Under the pieces are notes generated by a model. That model was not told the origin of the DNA and made no database searches. It worked only from the letters and a program-made list of their open reading frames with translations. DNA of 39,603 bases from Verrucomicrobiales bacterium (lineage in GTDB: Bacteria > Verrucomicrobiota > Verrucomicrobiia > Verrucomicrobiales > DEV007), in NCBI GenBank assembly GCA_028033615.1, contig JAOFDG010000014.1:1-39603 (forward strand). Reading direction: 5' to 3'. Both the position numbers and the translations under genes were made by a program. Below are positions 15,648-24,289 of this stretch, in pieces (the first letter of the stretch is position 1; every line of letters begins with the position of its first letter).

Positions 15648-16865
15648 TCACTCTTGCTTATTGTAGATATAATTGATGGCAATCCATGATTTAATTTTCT
15701 CCAAGTCCTCTTTAGAGTTATTTCTCAAATTTGATTTTAGTTTTTCTTTTTTTCCAAAAATCTCAATTTCAAAAATATTTTGATTAAGAGAATTTAAATA
15801 TTCAATAGATTGCAAAGATCCTTGACCCAAAGTCATACTAGCACTTTGCGCTCCAAATCCACTAGGAATAGTTAAAGGACCAGACGAAAGGATTTGATCA
15901 TCACCAGTTAATTGTCCTTTGTATGTAAGTAGCAATTTGATTTCCTCAATTAGCAATTCTTTCTCTTTATAGAGAGTTCTATCAGATTTCGGCATTTTCT
16001 TTAATGTACTAACAGTCTGAAAAAATTTTTCATTATTTGGTTTCATTAATGCCTTTATCATTCCTAAAATCTCAGATGAAAAGCTATCAGCCCACGCTTC
16101 AACATAACCCTCGGAATGAATGAGTTTAATTTTGGTCGATAAGGGATCAAAAATTTCTACTGATTCAATAAATAATTTGTCTCCAATTAATGAGAAGTTA
16201 TTTAATTTTTTTAGAGCCAGTGATTGATCAACAAATTCTTTTTCTTTTTTAGTTTCTACTGATATAAAACTGAGAACCTTTTCGGGTAATTGTGAAATAT
16301 GCTTTTTTAAAAGCCCCTGATCATGAATTAGAGTAATAAGCTTTTTATTATAATCTGAAATAATTGCCTTTGTTACATTATATCTTTGATCATCGATAAT
16401 AATTTCACCAATTATGAGAGTTTTATCTATTTTTTGTTCAATCCACAATCCACTTTTACGGTCATATGCTTTGTTCGAGTTTAAACCTTGAATAGCACTA
16501 TTTATAATCGAAATTTCTTTTAGTACTAAATCTTTGGATTTTGGAAATTTTTTTGAAAAGGAAATTAGGTTTCTTTTATTTTTCTCTAAATCAGTTATAG
16601 AATTCTTTTTTCTGTGTTTATTGTATACAAAGCCCTCTGCTACGCTAATTACTTGTAACATGTTAAATTTTTTAACGAATTGTTTTCCTGAAAGCTCATA
16701 TACAGCATTGGTTTTACCCAATATTTTAATGTTTTCTCCATAGTGCAGTTTTGCTCTACTTGGAGTTTTGGCATTATCGGTTGCCTCAGCCAAAAATACA
16801 CCCGCCAGCAAGTCGTTAATCGAAAAAAATAAAATTAATATTTGAATTAGAGAAAATAATTTCAT
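15648..16865 (-). CDS. Secreted protein of 405 residues, function unknown
   Basis: The N-terminus MKLFSLIQILILFFSINDLLAG is a signal peptide, probably cut after LLA-G. The next part (AKLHYGENIKILGKTNAVYE) resembles an SH3-like or SHD1-like beta segment that is often found at the N-terminus of Verrucomicrobiota secreted proteins, though the match is weak. The rest is Lys-rich and helical, with a Gly/Ser-rich stretch (SGPLTIPSGFGAQSASMTLG). No catalytic motif is visible. Base composition is very AT-rich like its operon partner at 14574. Confidence 0.6.
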   Translation of the reverse strand: MKLFSLIQILILFFSINDLLAGVFLAEATDNAKTPSRAKLHYGENIKILGKTNAVYELSGKQFVKKFNMLQVISVAEGFVYNKHRKKNSITDLEKNKRNLISFSKKFPKSKDLVLKEISIINSAIQGLNSNKAYDRKSGLWIEQKIDKTLIIGEIIIDDQRYNVTKAIISDYNKKLITLIHDQGLLKKHISQLPEKVLSFISVETKKEKEFVDQSLALKKLNNFSLIGDKLFIESVEIFDPLSTKIKLIHSEGYVEAWADSFSSEILGMIKALMKPNNEKFFQTVSTLKKMPKSDRTLYKEKELLIEEIKLLLTYKGQLTGDDQILSSGPLTIPSGFGAQSASMTLGQGSLQSIEYLNSLNQNIFEIEIFGKKEKLKSNLRNNSKEDLEKIKSWIAINYIYNKQE

Positions 16866-17121
16866 GAGTCCAACTTAATAATCTTTACAGATTCTATATA
16901 CCAATGCAAGACCTCTAAATTTAACTTGTTGGTAGTAATTTAAGTGAAATTGGTTTTTTTATTAAAAAATTGGACAGGATGAAATTTATAAGGCGGGGTA
17001 TTACGAAGAGAGTGATGATATTATCTGATTCAAAAAAAGGTGGAAGCGATCTTTGTACTCGCAGACCAAACACAACAAAGTTTTAGGTTTCCTAAAACGG
17101 ATTTATTCGACGAGAAAACCT
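16866..17121. other. Region between the secreted-protein operon and the recombinase
   Basis: It contains the promoter region for the minus-strand operon and a stretch at about 16996-17040 (TACGAAGAGAGTGATGATAT) that resembles 13630-13650 inside the decayed membrane gene, so it may be a gene remnant. A perfect 8-bp hairpin GTTTTAGG-TTT-CCTAAAAC lies at 17080-17098, shortly after the end of the minus-strand recombinase. Confidence 0.45.
17080..17098 (-). terminator. Hairpin after the tyrosine recombinase gene
   Basis: GTTTTAGG and CCTAAAAC pair perfectly over 8 bp with a TTT loop, 24 nt past the recombinase stop on the minus strand. In that direction it is followed by a T/G-rich run (CTTTGTTGTGTTTGG), so termination is plausible. 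Confidence 0.4.
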
Positions 17122-18615
17122 TTACGGTTTGCGAGATTTCTTCGTAAGTTTTGTGGTCTTTTTATTTTTCTCCTTAAGCTTTTTCATTTTGTTGTCATAG
17201 CGTTTTTGGAGCGGCGGCGGAAGAATACCTTGAAGAAGCTCTCTAGCTTTTTCTTCTGTGAGCTTTGGATTATTATAATTCCTCAGAAAAGTGGTTTCAC
17301 TGTGACCCATCGCAGTCAGCCAATGAATTTTATGCTCTGGGTAGAGTCGATGCACTGCCGAAGCAGCTCCGTGCCTTGGACTGTCAGAGTCCCAGATACC
17401 ATCACCAAACAAATTTACATTGTCTCTTAATTCTTCCCAGTCATTGCGATTAAAGTGAATCTCACCATCATTTGGTAGTTTAGTTCTGCCTTCTATCTCA
17501 ATAAAATACCACTTGAGCCATTTTACCCCAGAAGGGAGGAGGTCACCAGTTGCGTCTAAGGACTTTTTCCCTAACTTGAAAGTTTCACCTTTGTCATTTT
17601 CCTCCCATGCAGGGATATCATAGATTAGACCACCACTTTGACTGCTAGGAACCTCCCAATTGTTCATGCTTTTCCACTGCATTCTGCGCTTCACATTATT
17701 TGGATCAGCTAATTCTTGGGGTCGTCTGCCTGAGAAGAACAAAAATGTCATGTATGGAATAAGACGAATCCACTTTTCATCCGTGGTGGCCACCTCAAAC
17801 AATTGTCTCACTTTCTTAGGCGGTATAATTGGAGCCACTGGTCGACTCTCTATATTGAATTTACCATCAAGCCCTTTCAATGGGTTTGATTCTGTAATCT
17901 TTGAATATTCCTCCTTCAGGTAATCAAAAAATTTGATTAAAACTTTAGCAGTTTTATTGAGAATGCTTGTTGAGTATTCAGATCCATCCTCTTGTCTTCT
18001 AGCCCAGATAAAATCTTCAGTTTTTTTTCTAATTTCTAGATCTGGATCAAAAAATTCATTAGTCTTTAATTCGCTAAAACTTTTTATAGTGACCTTTCCT
18101 GAAGCAGATTTTTCCTCGTAACTGTACTTATAAAACTCTTCTAAAATTTTGTTTTCCTTTTGTCTTTGATTGGGAGTGATTGGTCGCGATCCTCTTTTAT
18201 TACCTCTTGCAGTCCTCCTTAACTTTTCATACTCTTTCACATCTTCAATCATATAAGTGAAGAGATCAGAGATATCTTTTTTGGCTTTAGCTTCTATACC
18301 AAGCTTAACCAGAGAGTGAAGTGTTGGCCTATTGCCATTTTCTTTATAGGTCTCCTCTAGAGCGATTCTTGAAGCATCTAGCTCATCCTTGCTGAAGTAT
18401 TCTAAGTTTTTCTCTACAGTATTTTTAGGATACTCTTTTTGTAACTCTAAAAGTCTAGCTTTTGCTTTTGCTTTAGTAGGGAATGCCTCGCTCTGCAAAG
18501 GCTTAGGAATAGACTTCCTCCTCGCGTCGATTAACCAAGCACCTGAGGCTTGCAAAGTTGCCGATCCTGCGCCAATCTTGAAGTAAGTTGCTGAATCTGT
18601 TTTGATTTTAGGCAT
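17122..18615 (-). CDS. Tyrosine recombinase (integrase) of segment A
   Basis: The 497-residue protein has the C-terminal phage-integrase fold. Arg I is in the motif FFSGRRPQEL (Arg297), box II is SPRHGAAS (Arg414-His415, the H/R-x-x-R region), AMGHS supplies the late His438, and the nucleophile is Tyr447 in FLRNYNNP. A core-binding region with SAM-like helices (ILNKTAKVLIKFFDYLKEEY) precedes it, and the first 60 residues contain a compact arm-binding-like part (GAWLIDARRKSIPKPL). A basic tail rich in Lys ends the protein. It starts 103 bp from the intact tRNA, and two TTTTGCAAGTA repeats lie directly before its start codon, so it may bind its own promoter. It is expected to recombine at the tRNA anticodon-loop core. 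Confidence 0.9.
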   Translation of the reverse strand: MPKIKTDSATYFKIGAGSATLQASGAWLIDARRKSIPKPLQSEAFPTKAKAKARLLELQKEYPKNTVEKNLEYFSKDELDASRIALEETYKENGNRPTLHSLVKLGIEAKAKKDISDLFTYMIEDVKEYEKLRRTARGNKRGSRPITPNQRQKENKILEEFYKYSYEEKSASGKVTIKSFSELKTNEFFDPDLEIRKKTEDFIWARRQEDGSEYSTSILNKTAKVLIKFFDYLKEEYSKITESNPLKGLDGKFNIESRPVAPIIPPKKVRQLFEVATTDEKWIRLIPYMTFLFFSGRRPQELADPNNVKRRMQWKSMNNWEVPSSQSGGLIYDIPAWEENDKGETFKLGKKSLDATGDLLPSGVKWLKWYFIEIEGRTKLPNDGEIHFNRNDWEELRDNVNLFGDGIWDSDSPRHGAASAVHRLYPEHKIHWLTAMGHSETTFLRNYNNPKLTEEKARELLQGILPPPLQKRYDNKMKKLKEKNKKTTKLTKKSRKP

Positions 18616-18618
18616 ATA

Positions 18619-18640
18619 TTTTGCAAGTATTTTGCAAGTA
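18619..18640. repeat. Right-end tandem 11-bp repeats at the recombinase start
   Basis: TTTTGCAAGTA is present twice in direct tandem (18619-18629 and 18630-18640), the same 11-mer as at the left end (5354-5374). The first copy is four bases from the recombinase start codon at 18615, so binding there would affect both recombination and expression. Confidence 0.65.
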
Positions 18641-18717
18641 TTACCCTAAGCATCATTAACAATTCAAGCAACATATCCTCTAAAAGACTGTTATTATAGC
18701 ATAGGAGTCTATTTATA

Positions 18718-18790
<73 letters not shown>

Positions 18791-19076
18791 CTTTAGAATG
18801 AGTCTGCTATCGTAGCACCAATCGTATTAAGTAGCTTCCGTTATCTTATATTAAAGCTTTAAAATAGGCAAGTTGATACACTAACTGGATACACTTTTTT
18901 CCCTTTCCTGCATCCTAGGGTTCAATATCTTTTCTTCCAGTAGGGTTCTAATGATTCATTGAATTCTTTGATGAATTATTAGGACGCAACTCCTAAATCT
19001 TCGAGACACCCGACGGGGGGTAGGCCATTTTTTTGTGCGAGGTGTGCTGTATATATGTAGGGAGTAAGAAAAAAAA
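18791..19076. other. Noncoding left end of segment B, related to the DNA after the right tRNA half
   Basis: No gene is seen. After the shared CTTTAGAATGAGTC there is patchy similarity to 34060-34565: ACACTTTT..CCCT..TTCC with TGCATC..AGG.TTC, and best of all the block at 18990-19070 (CTCCTAAAT, ACCC, TTTTTTTGTG, GGTGTG.TGTAT.TAT) against 34479-34565. The last block leads directly into the first copy of the interspersed repeat. Confidence 0.5.
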
Positions 19077-19160
19077 TCCTAAAATTACCAAGCCCATAGA
19101 TCACCCCACACAATCCACGAACAAGGGACCATGAATCATGGGTCGGTGGTTAGGGGTTAT
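19077..19160 (-). repeat. Interspersed cassette repeat, copy a (partial)
   Basis: It shares CCTAAAATTA, CCCCACACAATCCACGAACA and AGGGACCATG..TCATGGG with the other copies but lacks the AAACCCTAAC...AACATATTACAAAATC part. No gene starts from it; it sits between the tRNA-flank block and the stop side of the 19224 gene. Confidence 0.7.
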
Positions 19161-19223
19161 TTCTTAGCCTAGAGAAATGTAGATTGAAATTCTGACGCTG
19201 TTTTTGTTTAACGGCCACTGCCT

Positions 19224-21590
19224 CTAGTTTTGATTGTCGTAAAGAATAGCTCTACCAGAAGCCACCTCAATAGCAATCTGAAGGAAAGGAAGATTATGAT
19301 TTCTATATACTTTTTTTCCTGATGAATCTCGTCCCACTGATAGGGCATCATATAACATATCAGAATCAGCAATAAGAATAACCGATCCAGATGATCCTTC
19401 TTTTGATTCTCTCAAAAACTCTTCCTCTTTAGTTACAACTTCTGGGAAGGCTGTTACAAACTTTCCGCTCAACCTCAATGCTAAAGGGTACTCTTTACCA
19501 GAGGCACTAAAATTTTGGACTATTTGATCAGGATTAACTTGAGCTGCTTGTGGGGTAACAAGCTGTGACTTCTTACTTGATAACACTAAATTTTGCACCT
19601 CTACCCCATCTTTTTTATTAACATAAAAAGTTCCAGCGAAATACATAAGAAGATCACGTATTGAGGTCGTTAAAGTGTTCTCAGCATCAATACCATCAGA
19701 TGTTATAGTGAGAATTGCTGGATTGACAGACGTCTGAGATTGAGCTGTTTCATAGGCTCTGTCTGCAATTACTTGATTAGATTCAAAACTGACACCCCAA
19801 GCACTAAGAAGTTTATTCATATTTGAAGATGTGGGAATTCCTGGACTTTGCGGAGCTCCTCCAAATTGCGGTCTTTGAGGCTGTGATTGAGCAGCAACAA
19901 CACTAAAAGGATCAAGGAAAGCAACGATATTCCCACCTCTCAATAAAAACTGATCAAGCGCAAATTGAGCTTTTTCAGTGATACCTGCAGGATGAATTAG
20001 CAAAACAACATCCATTTCTCTAGGAACCTCTTCGATATCCATCCCTAAATCTATGAGGTTATTGCCGGACTTTGATGGGTCAGGATCATAATCACGCTTT
20101 AGTTGAGTGTAAAAATGCCAAGGTTGATTCTTTTGATCTTGATCTGGTTGAGGAATTGCAGAATTAGAACCACCTTGAACTGGTAAAGCACTCATAATCC
20201 CAATCTTTGGTGAATTTTCTTGAGTCGCTTCAATTATTGCTTTTGAAATATCATATTCCAACATTTGCTCTCGTCTTGGGTGAAAAAAAGGAATTGTAGA
20301 TTTCCGATCTAAGCAAGTAACAGTCAGCCCTAAATAAGCAGGTTCATTTAATCTTCCAGGTATCTCTTGAAGATTATTAAGTTTCGCCCTGCCCTCGTCC
20401 TCAGAATCAGGCGCTGGGTCAATTCTCTCTATTTCTATTAGACCTTCACCAGCTCTGCTGGAGTAATCTTTTAACAAAGAATCTACATGCTTAGCGAAAG
20501 AAATGAGTTCAGGTGGCATGTTATTTTTATCCTGAGATGCAAAGAATGACATTACCACTGGTGTATCCAAAGAGCTCAAAAGATCTTTAGTACCTTTTGA
20601 AAAAGTATGAATTTTATTTTCAATTGATTCATCGGATCTAGAACTAAAATCGACCTTCCGATCTGTCTCGATTTTTATGATTGTAAATTTTTGTTTTAAA
20701 CCCTCAACCACCCCCCTACTTCGGAGTCCCAAGAGTGTCTTGTTTAAGGAATACCCCGCTTCAATCTGATCACCCACCTTCGGGCTTGAGGAAGGGAACC
20801 ATATACCACCAGCACTTTCGCCAGCATCAAAAATCAGCACCTCATAACCATAGATCTTATAAGTTAACCCATGATCATTCAGATTTCCATCTTGTCCCCC
20901 CAGCATTACACCATTCGCATTGAACATCATCTGGGATTCCTCACTTCTGATATCCAGAGTGATCACCTTACCAACAATGCTATCTGCTAGTGGGCCTGTA
21001 GGGGTATTTCCTATTGCTTCATCCCTCGAATCAACAGGCTCGCCCTTGCTATTCCAATACTTTTCAGAAATCAGCTCACCGTCCTTGAAGTTTAACTCCA
21101 TAAACTTCTGTCCGTTTGGATGCCACTCAGTCAATAAACCATCCAGCTCACCGTCTTTGAAGGTTACTTCGGCGCTCTTCTGGCCATTTTCATGCCACGC
21201 TGTCAAGGGACCATCCCGTTTGCCGTCTTTGAAGGTTGCTTCAACTCTCTTTTGACCATTTTCAAACCACTCCACATATAGCCCATCCTTCTTGCCGTCC
21301 TTGTAGTTTCCTTCAGCCTTCTTCTGCCCGTTCTCATGCAATGAATAAACTTTACCTGTGTAAGGAGTCTCTGAATCTTTCAAATACCTGATACTTTCAC
21401 GTTCTTCTAATTTTTCCGCATTAACGCCCTCTAGTTCAGGCTCAGTCTCAGCAAGTGGCTCTTCAGTCTTAGCTTCCTCTTTAACCTCCTGCACCTTTTC
21501 TTCTACGGGCTTAGTCTCAGTGGTAGATTCATCCTTTCCGCTACATCCCACAGCGAGAATGGTGATAGCAATCAATAGTAAAGGTTTCAT
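19224..21590 (-). CDS. Chimeric lipoprotein: MORN repeats fused to a GldG-like ABC-auxiliary domain
   Basis: Domains in order: lipobox AVGC (Cys16); an acidic Glu/Thr linker to about residue 60; a YwqK/MORN block 68-180 that opens YLKDSETPYTGK, has four NGQK repeats and closes KYWNSKGEPVDS; a beta-rich middle domain about 200-305; then about 310-785 a part resembling GldG/ABC-transporter auxiliary proteins (LLSSLDTPVVMSFFASQDKN, AKIGIMSALP-like PKIGIMSALP, DVVLLIHPAGITEKAQFALD, FLLRGGNIVAFLDPF, SVILIADSDMLYD). Usual GldG proteins have transmembrane helices at both ends and an ABC ATPase and permease next to them. Here both helices and partners are missing, so it looks like a domain capture. 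Probably periplasmic and lipid-anchored. Its start is 4 bp from repeat copy b. Confidence 0.75.
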   Translation of the reverse strand: MKPLLLIAITILAVGCSGKDESTTETKPVEEKVQEVKEEAKTEEPLAETEPELEGVNAEKLEERESIRYLKDSETPYTGKVYSLHENGQKKAEGNYKDGKKDGLYVEWFENGQKRVEATFKDGKRDGPLTAWHENGQKSAEVTFKDGELDGLLTEWHPNGQKFMELNFKDGELISEKYWNSKGEPVDSRDEAIGNTPTGPLADSIVGKVITLDIRSEESQMMFNANGVMLGGQDGNLNDHGLTYKIYGYEVLIFDAGESAGGIWFPSSSPKVGDQIEAGYSLNKTLLGLRSRGVVEGLKQKFTIIKIETDRKVDFSSRSDESIENKIHTFSKGTKDLLSSLDTPVVMSFFASQDKNNMPPELISFAKHVDSLLKDYSSRAGEGLIEIERIDPAPDSEDEGRAKLNNLQEIPGRLNEPAYLGLTVTCLDRKSTIPFFHPRREQMLEYDISKAIIEATQENSPKIGIMSALPVQGGSNSAIPQPDQDQKNQPWHFYTQLKRDYDPDPSKSGNNLIDLGMDIEEVPREMDVVLLIHPAGITEKAQFALDQFLLRGGNIVAFLDPFSVVAAQSQPQRPQFGGAPQSPGIPTSSNMNKLLSAWGVSFESNQVIADRAYETAQSQTSVNPAILTITSDGIDAENTLTTSIRDLLMYFAGTFYVNKKDGVEVQNLVLSSKKSQLVTPQAAQVNPDQIVQNFSASGKEYPLALRLSGKFVTAFPEVVTKEEEFLRESKEGSSGSVILIADSDMLYDALSVGRDSSGKKVYRNHNLPFLQIAIEVASGRAILYDNQN

Positions 21591-21593
21591 TCT

Positions 21594-21730
21594 TAAACCC
21601 TAACATAAAGTACAAATCTAACATATTATAAAATCACCCTAAAATTATAACAGTCCATGGCAGGTGGGCAGGGGACACACCACACAATCCCCGAACAAGG
21701 GACCGTGGATTATGGGTTGTTGGTTAGGGT
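21594..21730 (-). repeat. Interspersed cassette repeat, copy b
   Basis: A full-length copy immediately upstream of the 21590 start: AAACCCTAACATAAAGTAC, TAACATATTATAAAATCACC, CAGTCCATGG, CACACAATCCCCGAACAAGG and GGTTAGGG in order. Read toward the gene it must contain the promoter, since it fills the upstream region. Confidence 0.8.
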
Positions 21731-21806
21731 TTCTCACTAATCAACTTTACAGGCCTTTCTGTAAAAGTATCACTCTAACCCGTCGACTGGGGTTGGTGGT
21801 AGATGA

Positions 21807-22133
21807 TCACGGAAGCATAATAATGACCATTAAAATTGGAGAGAAGGTAAGAATTAATCCAATTTTACAGAGTCTTTTTCCTTCGAGTGTTCCACTGCTA
21901 AGACCCATTCCTATCGTTGACATAGTAAAGCTAAAAATCATTAAAGGAATTACGAAAAGAAAAAATACGAAAACCCATCCTCCTCCTCCATGCACCTCTT
22001 TGATGCCATCCTTCATACCGATGGTCATTATCAAAGCAATTAATGCTGTAATGATAGAAAGAACTCCCAGACCATTCGAGGTTTGAGTTCTCAGAGAATA
22101 TCTCCTTGGCGGAATAGGGGGGAGCAGCTTCAT
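21807..22133 (-). CDS. Small membrane protein with three transmembrane helices (DUF4190-like)
   Basis: The 108-residue product has a short Pro-rich head (LLPPIPPRRY) and hydrophobic helices GVLSIITALIALIMTIGM, WVFVFFLFVIPLMIFSFTM and KIGLILTFSPILMVIIML. The head plus compact helices is like DUF4190-type small membrane proteins. No catalytic residue is seen. It is preceded by repeat copy c 15 bp upstream of the ATG and followed by copy b, so it is one unit of the array. Function unknown. Confidence 0.6.
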   Translation of the reverse strand: MKLLPPIPPRRYSLRTQTSNGLGVLSIITALIALIMTIGMKDGIKEVHGGGGWVFVFFLFVIPLMIFSFTMSTIGMGLSSGTLEGKRLCKIGLILTFSPILMVIIMLP

Positions 22134-22147
22134 TTAAGTGTACTTCA

Positions 22148-22272
22148 AAACCCTAACACCGCACAACAAACCTACCAATTACAAAATCACCCTAAATTTA
22201 TAACGGTCCACGCCATTTAGGCACCCCACACAATCCACGAACAAGGGACCATGGATCAGGGGTTAGAGGTTA
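22148..22272 (-). repeat. Interspersed cassette repeat, copy c
   Basis: Contains ACCCTAACACC, ATTACAAAATCACCCTAAAT, TATAACGGTCC, CACCCCACACAATCCACGAA and GGGACCATGGATCAGGGGTT. Its far end touches the stop codon of the 22270-23442 gene. Confidence 0.85.
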
Positions 22273-23442
22273 TTCTTTTTCAGCTTCTTCCCTTGAATCA
22301 ACAGGCTCGCCTATGTTGTTCCAATACTTTGCAGAACCTTCGACTTCTTTGCCATCCTTGTAGTTTACTTCTAACCTCTTCTGCCCGTTTTTATGCCAAC
22401 TCGTTTTTAGCCCATCTAACTTGCCGTCCTTACGATTTAATTCAGACCACTTCTGTCCGTTTTCAAACCATAAAACAGATAACCCATCTAACTTGCCGTC
22501 CTTGAAGTTTACTTCAGACCGCTTCTGACCGTTTTGATACCAAAAAACCTCTAACCCTTCCTTCTTGCCATCCTTCGAATTGCTTTCCGAACTCTTTTTC
22601 CCGTTTTCATCCCATGAAACAGATAACCCTTCCTTCTTGCCGTCCTTGTAGTTTGCTTCAAAATACTTCTGCCCATTTGGATGCAATGCATAAGATTTGC
22701 CCGTGTAAGGAGTTTCAGAACCTTTCAAATAATATATATTTTCACGTATTTTTAATTTAATGAAATCAACGCCATCTTGTTTAGGCTTAGTTTCAGTAAC
22801 TGTTTCTCTAAATGAATCAACAGGTTCGCCTTTGCTATTCCAATACTTTGCAGAAATCTCTTTGCCTTCCTTGAAGTTACCTTCACCCTGCTTCTGTCCA
22901 TTTTCGTGCCACTGCAACGCTAGCCCATCAGGCTTGCCATCCTTGTAGTTGCCTTCACCGTGCTTCTGCCCGTTTGGATGCCACTCAACAAATAGCCCAT
23001 CCTTCTCGCCGTCCTTGAAGCTTACTTCACCTTTCTTCTGCCCGTTTTCATGCCAACTAGTCCATAGCCCATCCTTCTCGCCGTCCTTATAGTTTCCTTC
23101 CAACTGCTTTTGCCCATTTCCATATAATCCGAAAGCTTTACCCGTGTAAGGGGTGTCTGAATCTTTGAGATAAGCGATTTCCTTACTAAATGTTAATTCT
23201 TCCTCCCCATTAACACCCTCTGGTTTAGCCAAAGAACTAATGAACTCGTTGTCTTCCTTGGATAATTTGTTAGCAGAGACCTCAAATACTTTGCCTGACT
23301 TTAGCTTGAGTTTAACGATTCCTTTTTCGTTAGATATAAACTCAGCTTCTACCTCTTTACCGTTAACAGCAGTCCATGTTCTCAGCTCTGCATTACAAGT
23401 GGCGACTAAACAGAATACCAGAAAATGGATGAGCGTTTTCAT
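22270..23442 (-). CDS. Secreted SHD1 plus double MORN-block protein
   Basis: A signal peptide (MKTLIHFLVFCLVATCNA) is followed by an SHD1-type domain (about residues 20-72: LRTWTAVNGKEVEAEFIS, SGKVFEVSANKLSKEDNEFI). Then come two copies of one MORN module, each opening YLK.S.TPYTGK and closing KYWN..GEPVDS (about 89-210 and 232-385), so the protein arose by duplication of the whole block. Repeats have the 23-residue pattern ENGQK...E..YKDG..DGL...W. The second block has more repeats than the first. An acidic end EEAEKE completes it. It is probably an extracellular or periplasmic beta-array. It is close in sequence to the MORN block of the 19224 gene. Confidence 0.8.
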   Translation of the reverse strand: MKTLIHFLVFCLVATCNAELRTWTAVNGKEVEAEFISNEKGIVKLKLKSGKVFEVSANKLSKEDNEFISSLAKPEGVNGEEELTFSKEIAYLKDSDTPYTGKAFGLYGNGQKQLEGNYKDGEKDGLWTSWHENGQKKGEVSFKDGEKDGLFVEWHPNGQKHGEGNYKDGKPDGLALQWHENGQKQGEGNFKEGKEISAKYWNSKGEPVDSFRETVTETKPKQDGVDFIKLKIRENIYYLKGSETPYTGKSYALHPNGQKYFEANYKDGKKEGLSVSWDENGKKSSESNSKDGKKEGLEVFWYQNGQKRSEVNFKDGKLDGLSVLWFENGQKWSELNRKDGKLDGLKTSWHKNGQKRLEVNYKDGKEVEGSAKYWNNIGEPVDSREEAEKE

Positions 23443-23444
23443 TA

Positions 23445-23570
23445 TTAAACCCTAACATAAAGTACAAATTTAACATATTACAAAATCACCCTAAATTTAT
23501 AATGGTCCATGGTAGGTGGGGTGCCCCCTGCCCAACTGCCATGAACCGTTAGCGGTGGTTGGTGATTATC
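23445..23570 (-). repeat. Interspersed cassette repeat, copy d
   Basis: Full left part (TAAACCCTAACATAAAGTAC, TTAACATATTACAAAATCAC, ATAATGGTCCATGGTAGG) directly before the ATG at 23442. The far part has diverged (CCCAACTGCCATGAACCGTT instead of the usual CACACAATCC block). Confidence 0.8.
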
Positions 23571-23605
23571 CAAGGTGAAGCGATCCAGATTAAATCAAAA
23601 ATATT

Positions 23606-24064
23606 TTATGAAACATTATTTTTTTCTTCTTTATTAAGAAAAAATGTCACTCCAAAAACAATCAATCCTAATATTGTAATAATTTTTCCATATGCCCATG
23701 ATGTCATTCCCAAATCTTTGGGACTGGAACCCATAAAACCAGACTCCTTTAATACAGGTGCGAACAGAAAAATTATAATTACTGAAAGAATTGGTGATAC
23801 AATTAAGGTCCACTTCTTTTTTGAAAACAATGATAATAATACTAATACAGGGACTGCAAAAATTTGAGGTTTGGATTCAACATCAAAGAAATCAACGCCT
23901 GTTCCTATTTTAAATCCACTAATGTTAGGGCTTATTTTTTCTCCCATCATAGAACCAATTGAACTTATAAACTCAGCTGGTTGCCCCATGTTAATCCAAG
24001 GTAAAAAGAATCCAATGATAATTAATATACTGGAAACGTAACGAATTATTTCAGGTTTTTGCAT
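23606..24064 (-). CDS. Membrane protein of 152 residues with about four helices
   Basis: Hydrophobic segments: YVSSILIIIGFFLPWINM, IFAVPVLVLLSLFS, LIVSPILSVIIIFLFAPVL and KIITILGLIVFGVTFFL. The loop between the first and second has Ser/Gly-rich polar residues. No known family motif. It lies between repeat copy d and the partial copy at 24116, and is read on the minus strand. Very AT-rich compared with the neighbouring MORN genes. Confidence 0.6.
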   Translation of the reverse strand: MQKPEIIRYVSSILIIIGFFLPWINMGQPAEFISSIGSMMGEKISPNISGFKIGTGVDFFDVESKPQIFAVPVLVLLSLFSKKKWTLIVSPILSVIIIFLFAPVLKESGFMGSSPKDLGMTSWAYGKIITILGLIVFGVTFFLNKEEKNNVS

Positions 24065-24115
24065 AAAAATATCATAATTATTTTTTGTTACTTGTATATT
24101 ACAATAAAACTTTAT

Positions 24116-24132
24116 TTTTGTAATATGTTATA
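24116..24132 (+). repeat. Fragment of the interspersed repeat before a decayed MORN gene
   Basis: TTTTGTAATATGTTATA is identical to 24374-24390 in copy e and in the same orientation. It stands upstream of the plus-strand MORN remnant, as a full copy would stand before an intact gene. Confidence 0.55.
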
Positions 24133-24173
24133 AAATGGCAATGCTTTGGACATAAAGATTGAATGTTTTTTAT

Positions 24174-24227
24174 CGGGATGGGCTTGGGTCTAAGTGGCAT
24201 CAAAACGGGCAAAAGAAGTTGGAATAA
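24174..24227 (+). pseudogene. Remnant of a YwqK/MORN repeat gene
   Basis: In the plus frame the DNA reads RDGLGSKWHQNGQKKLE and then TAA. This is one MORN unit exactly as in the intact genes, with nothing intact before it. With the partial repeat at 24116 it forms the trace of a lost array unit of opposite orientation. Confidence 0.65.
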
Positions 24228-24289
24228 AACCTCAGGATGGGCGACACTTCAGGCATCAGAAAAATTGATCCTTACACCCCTGAGCCATA

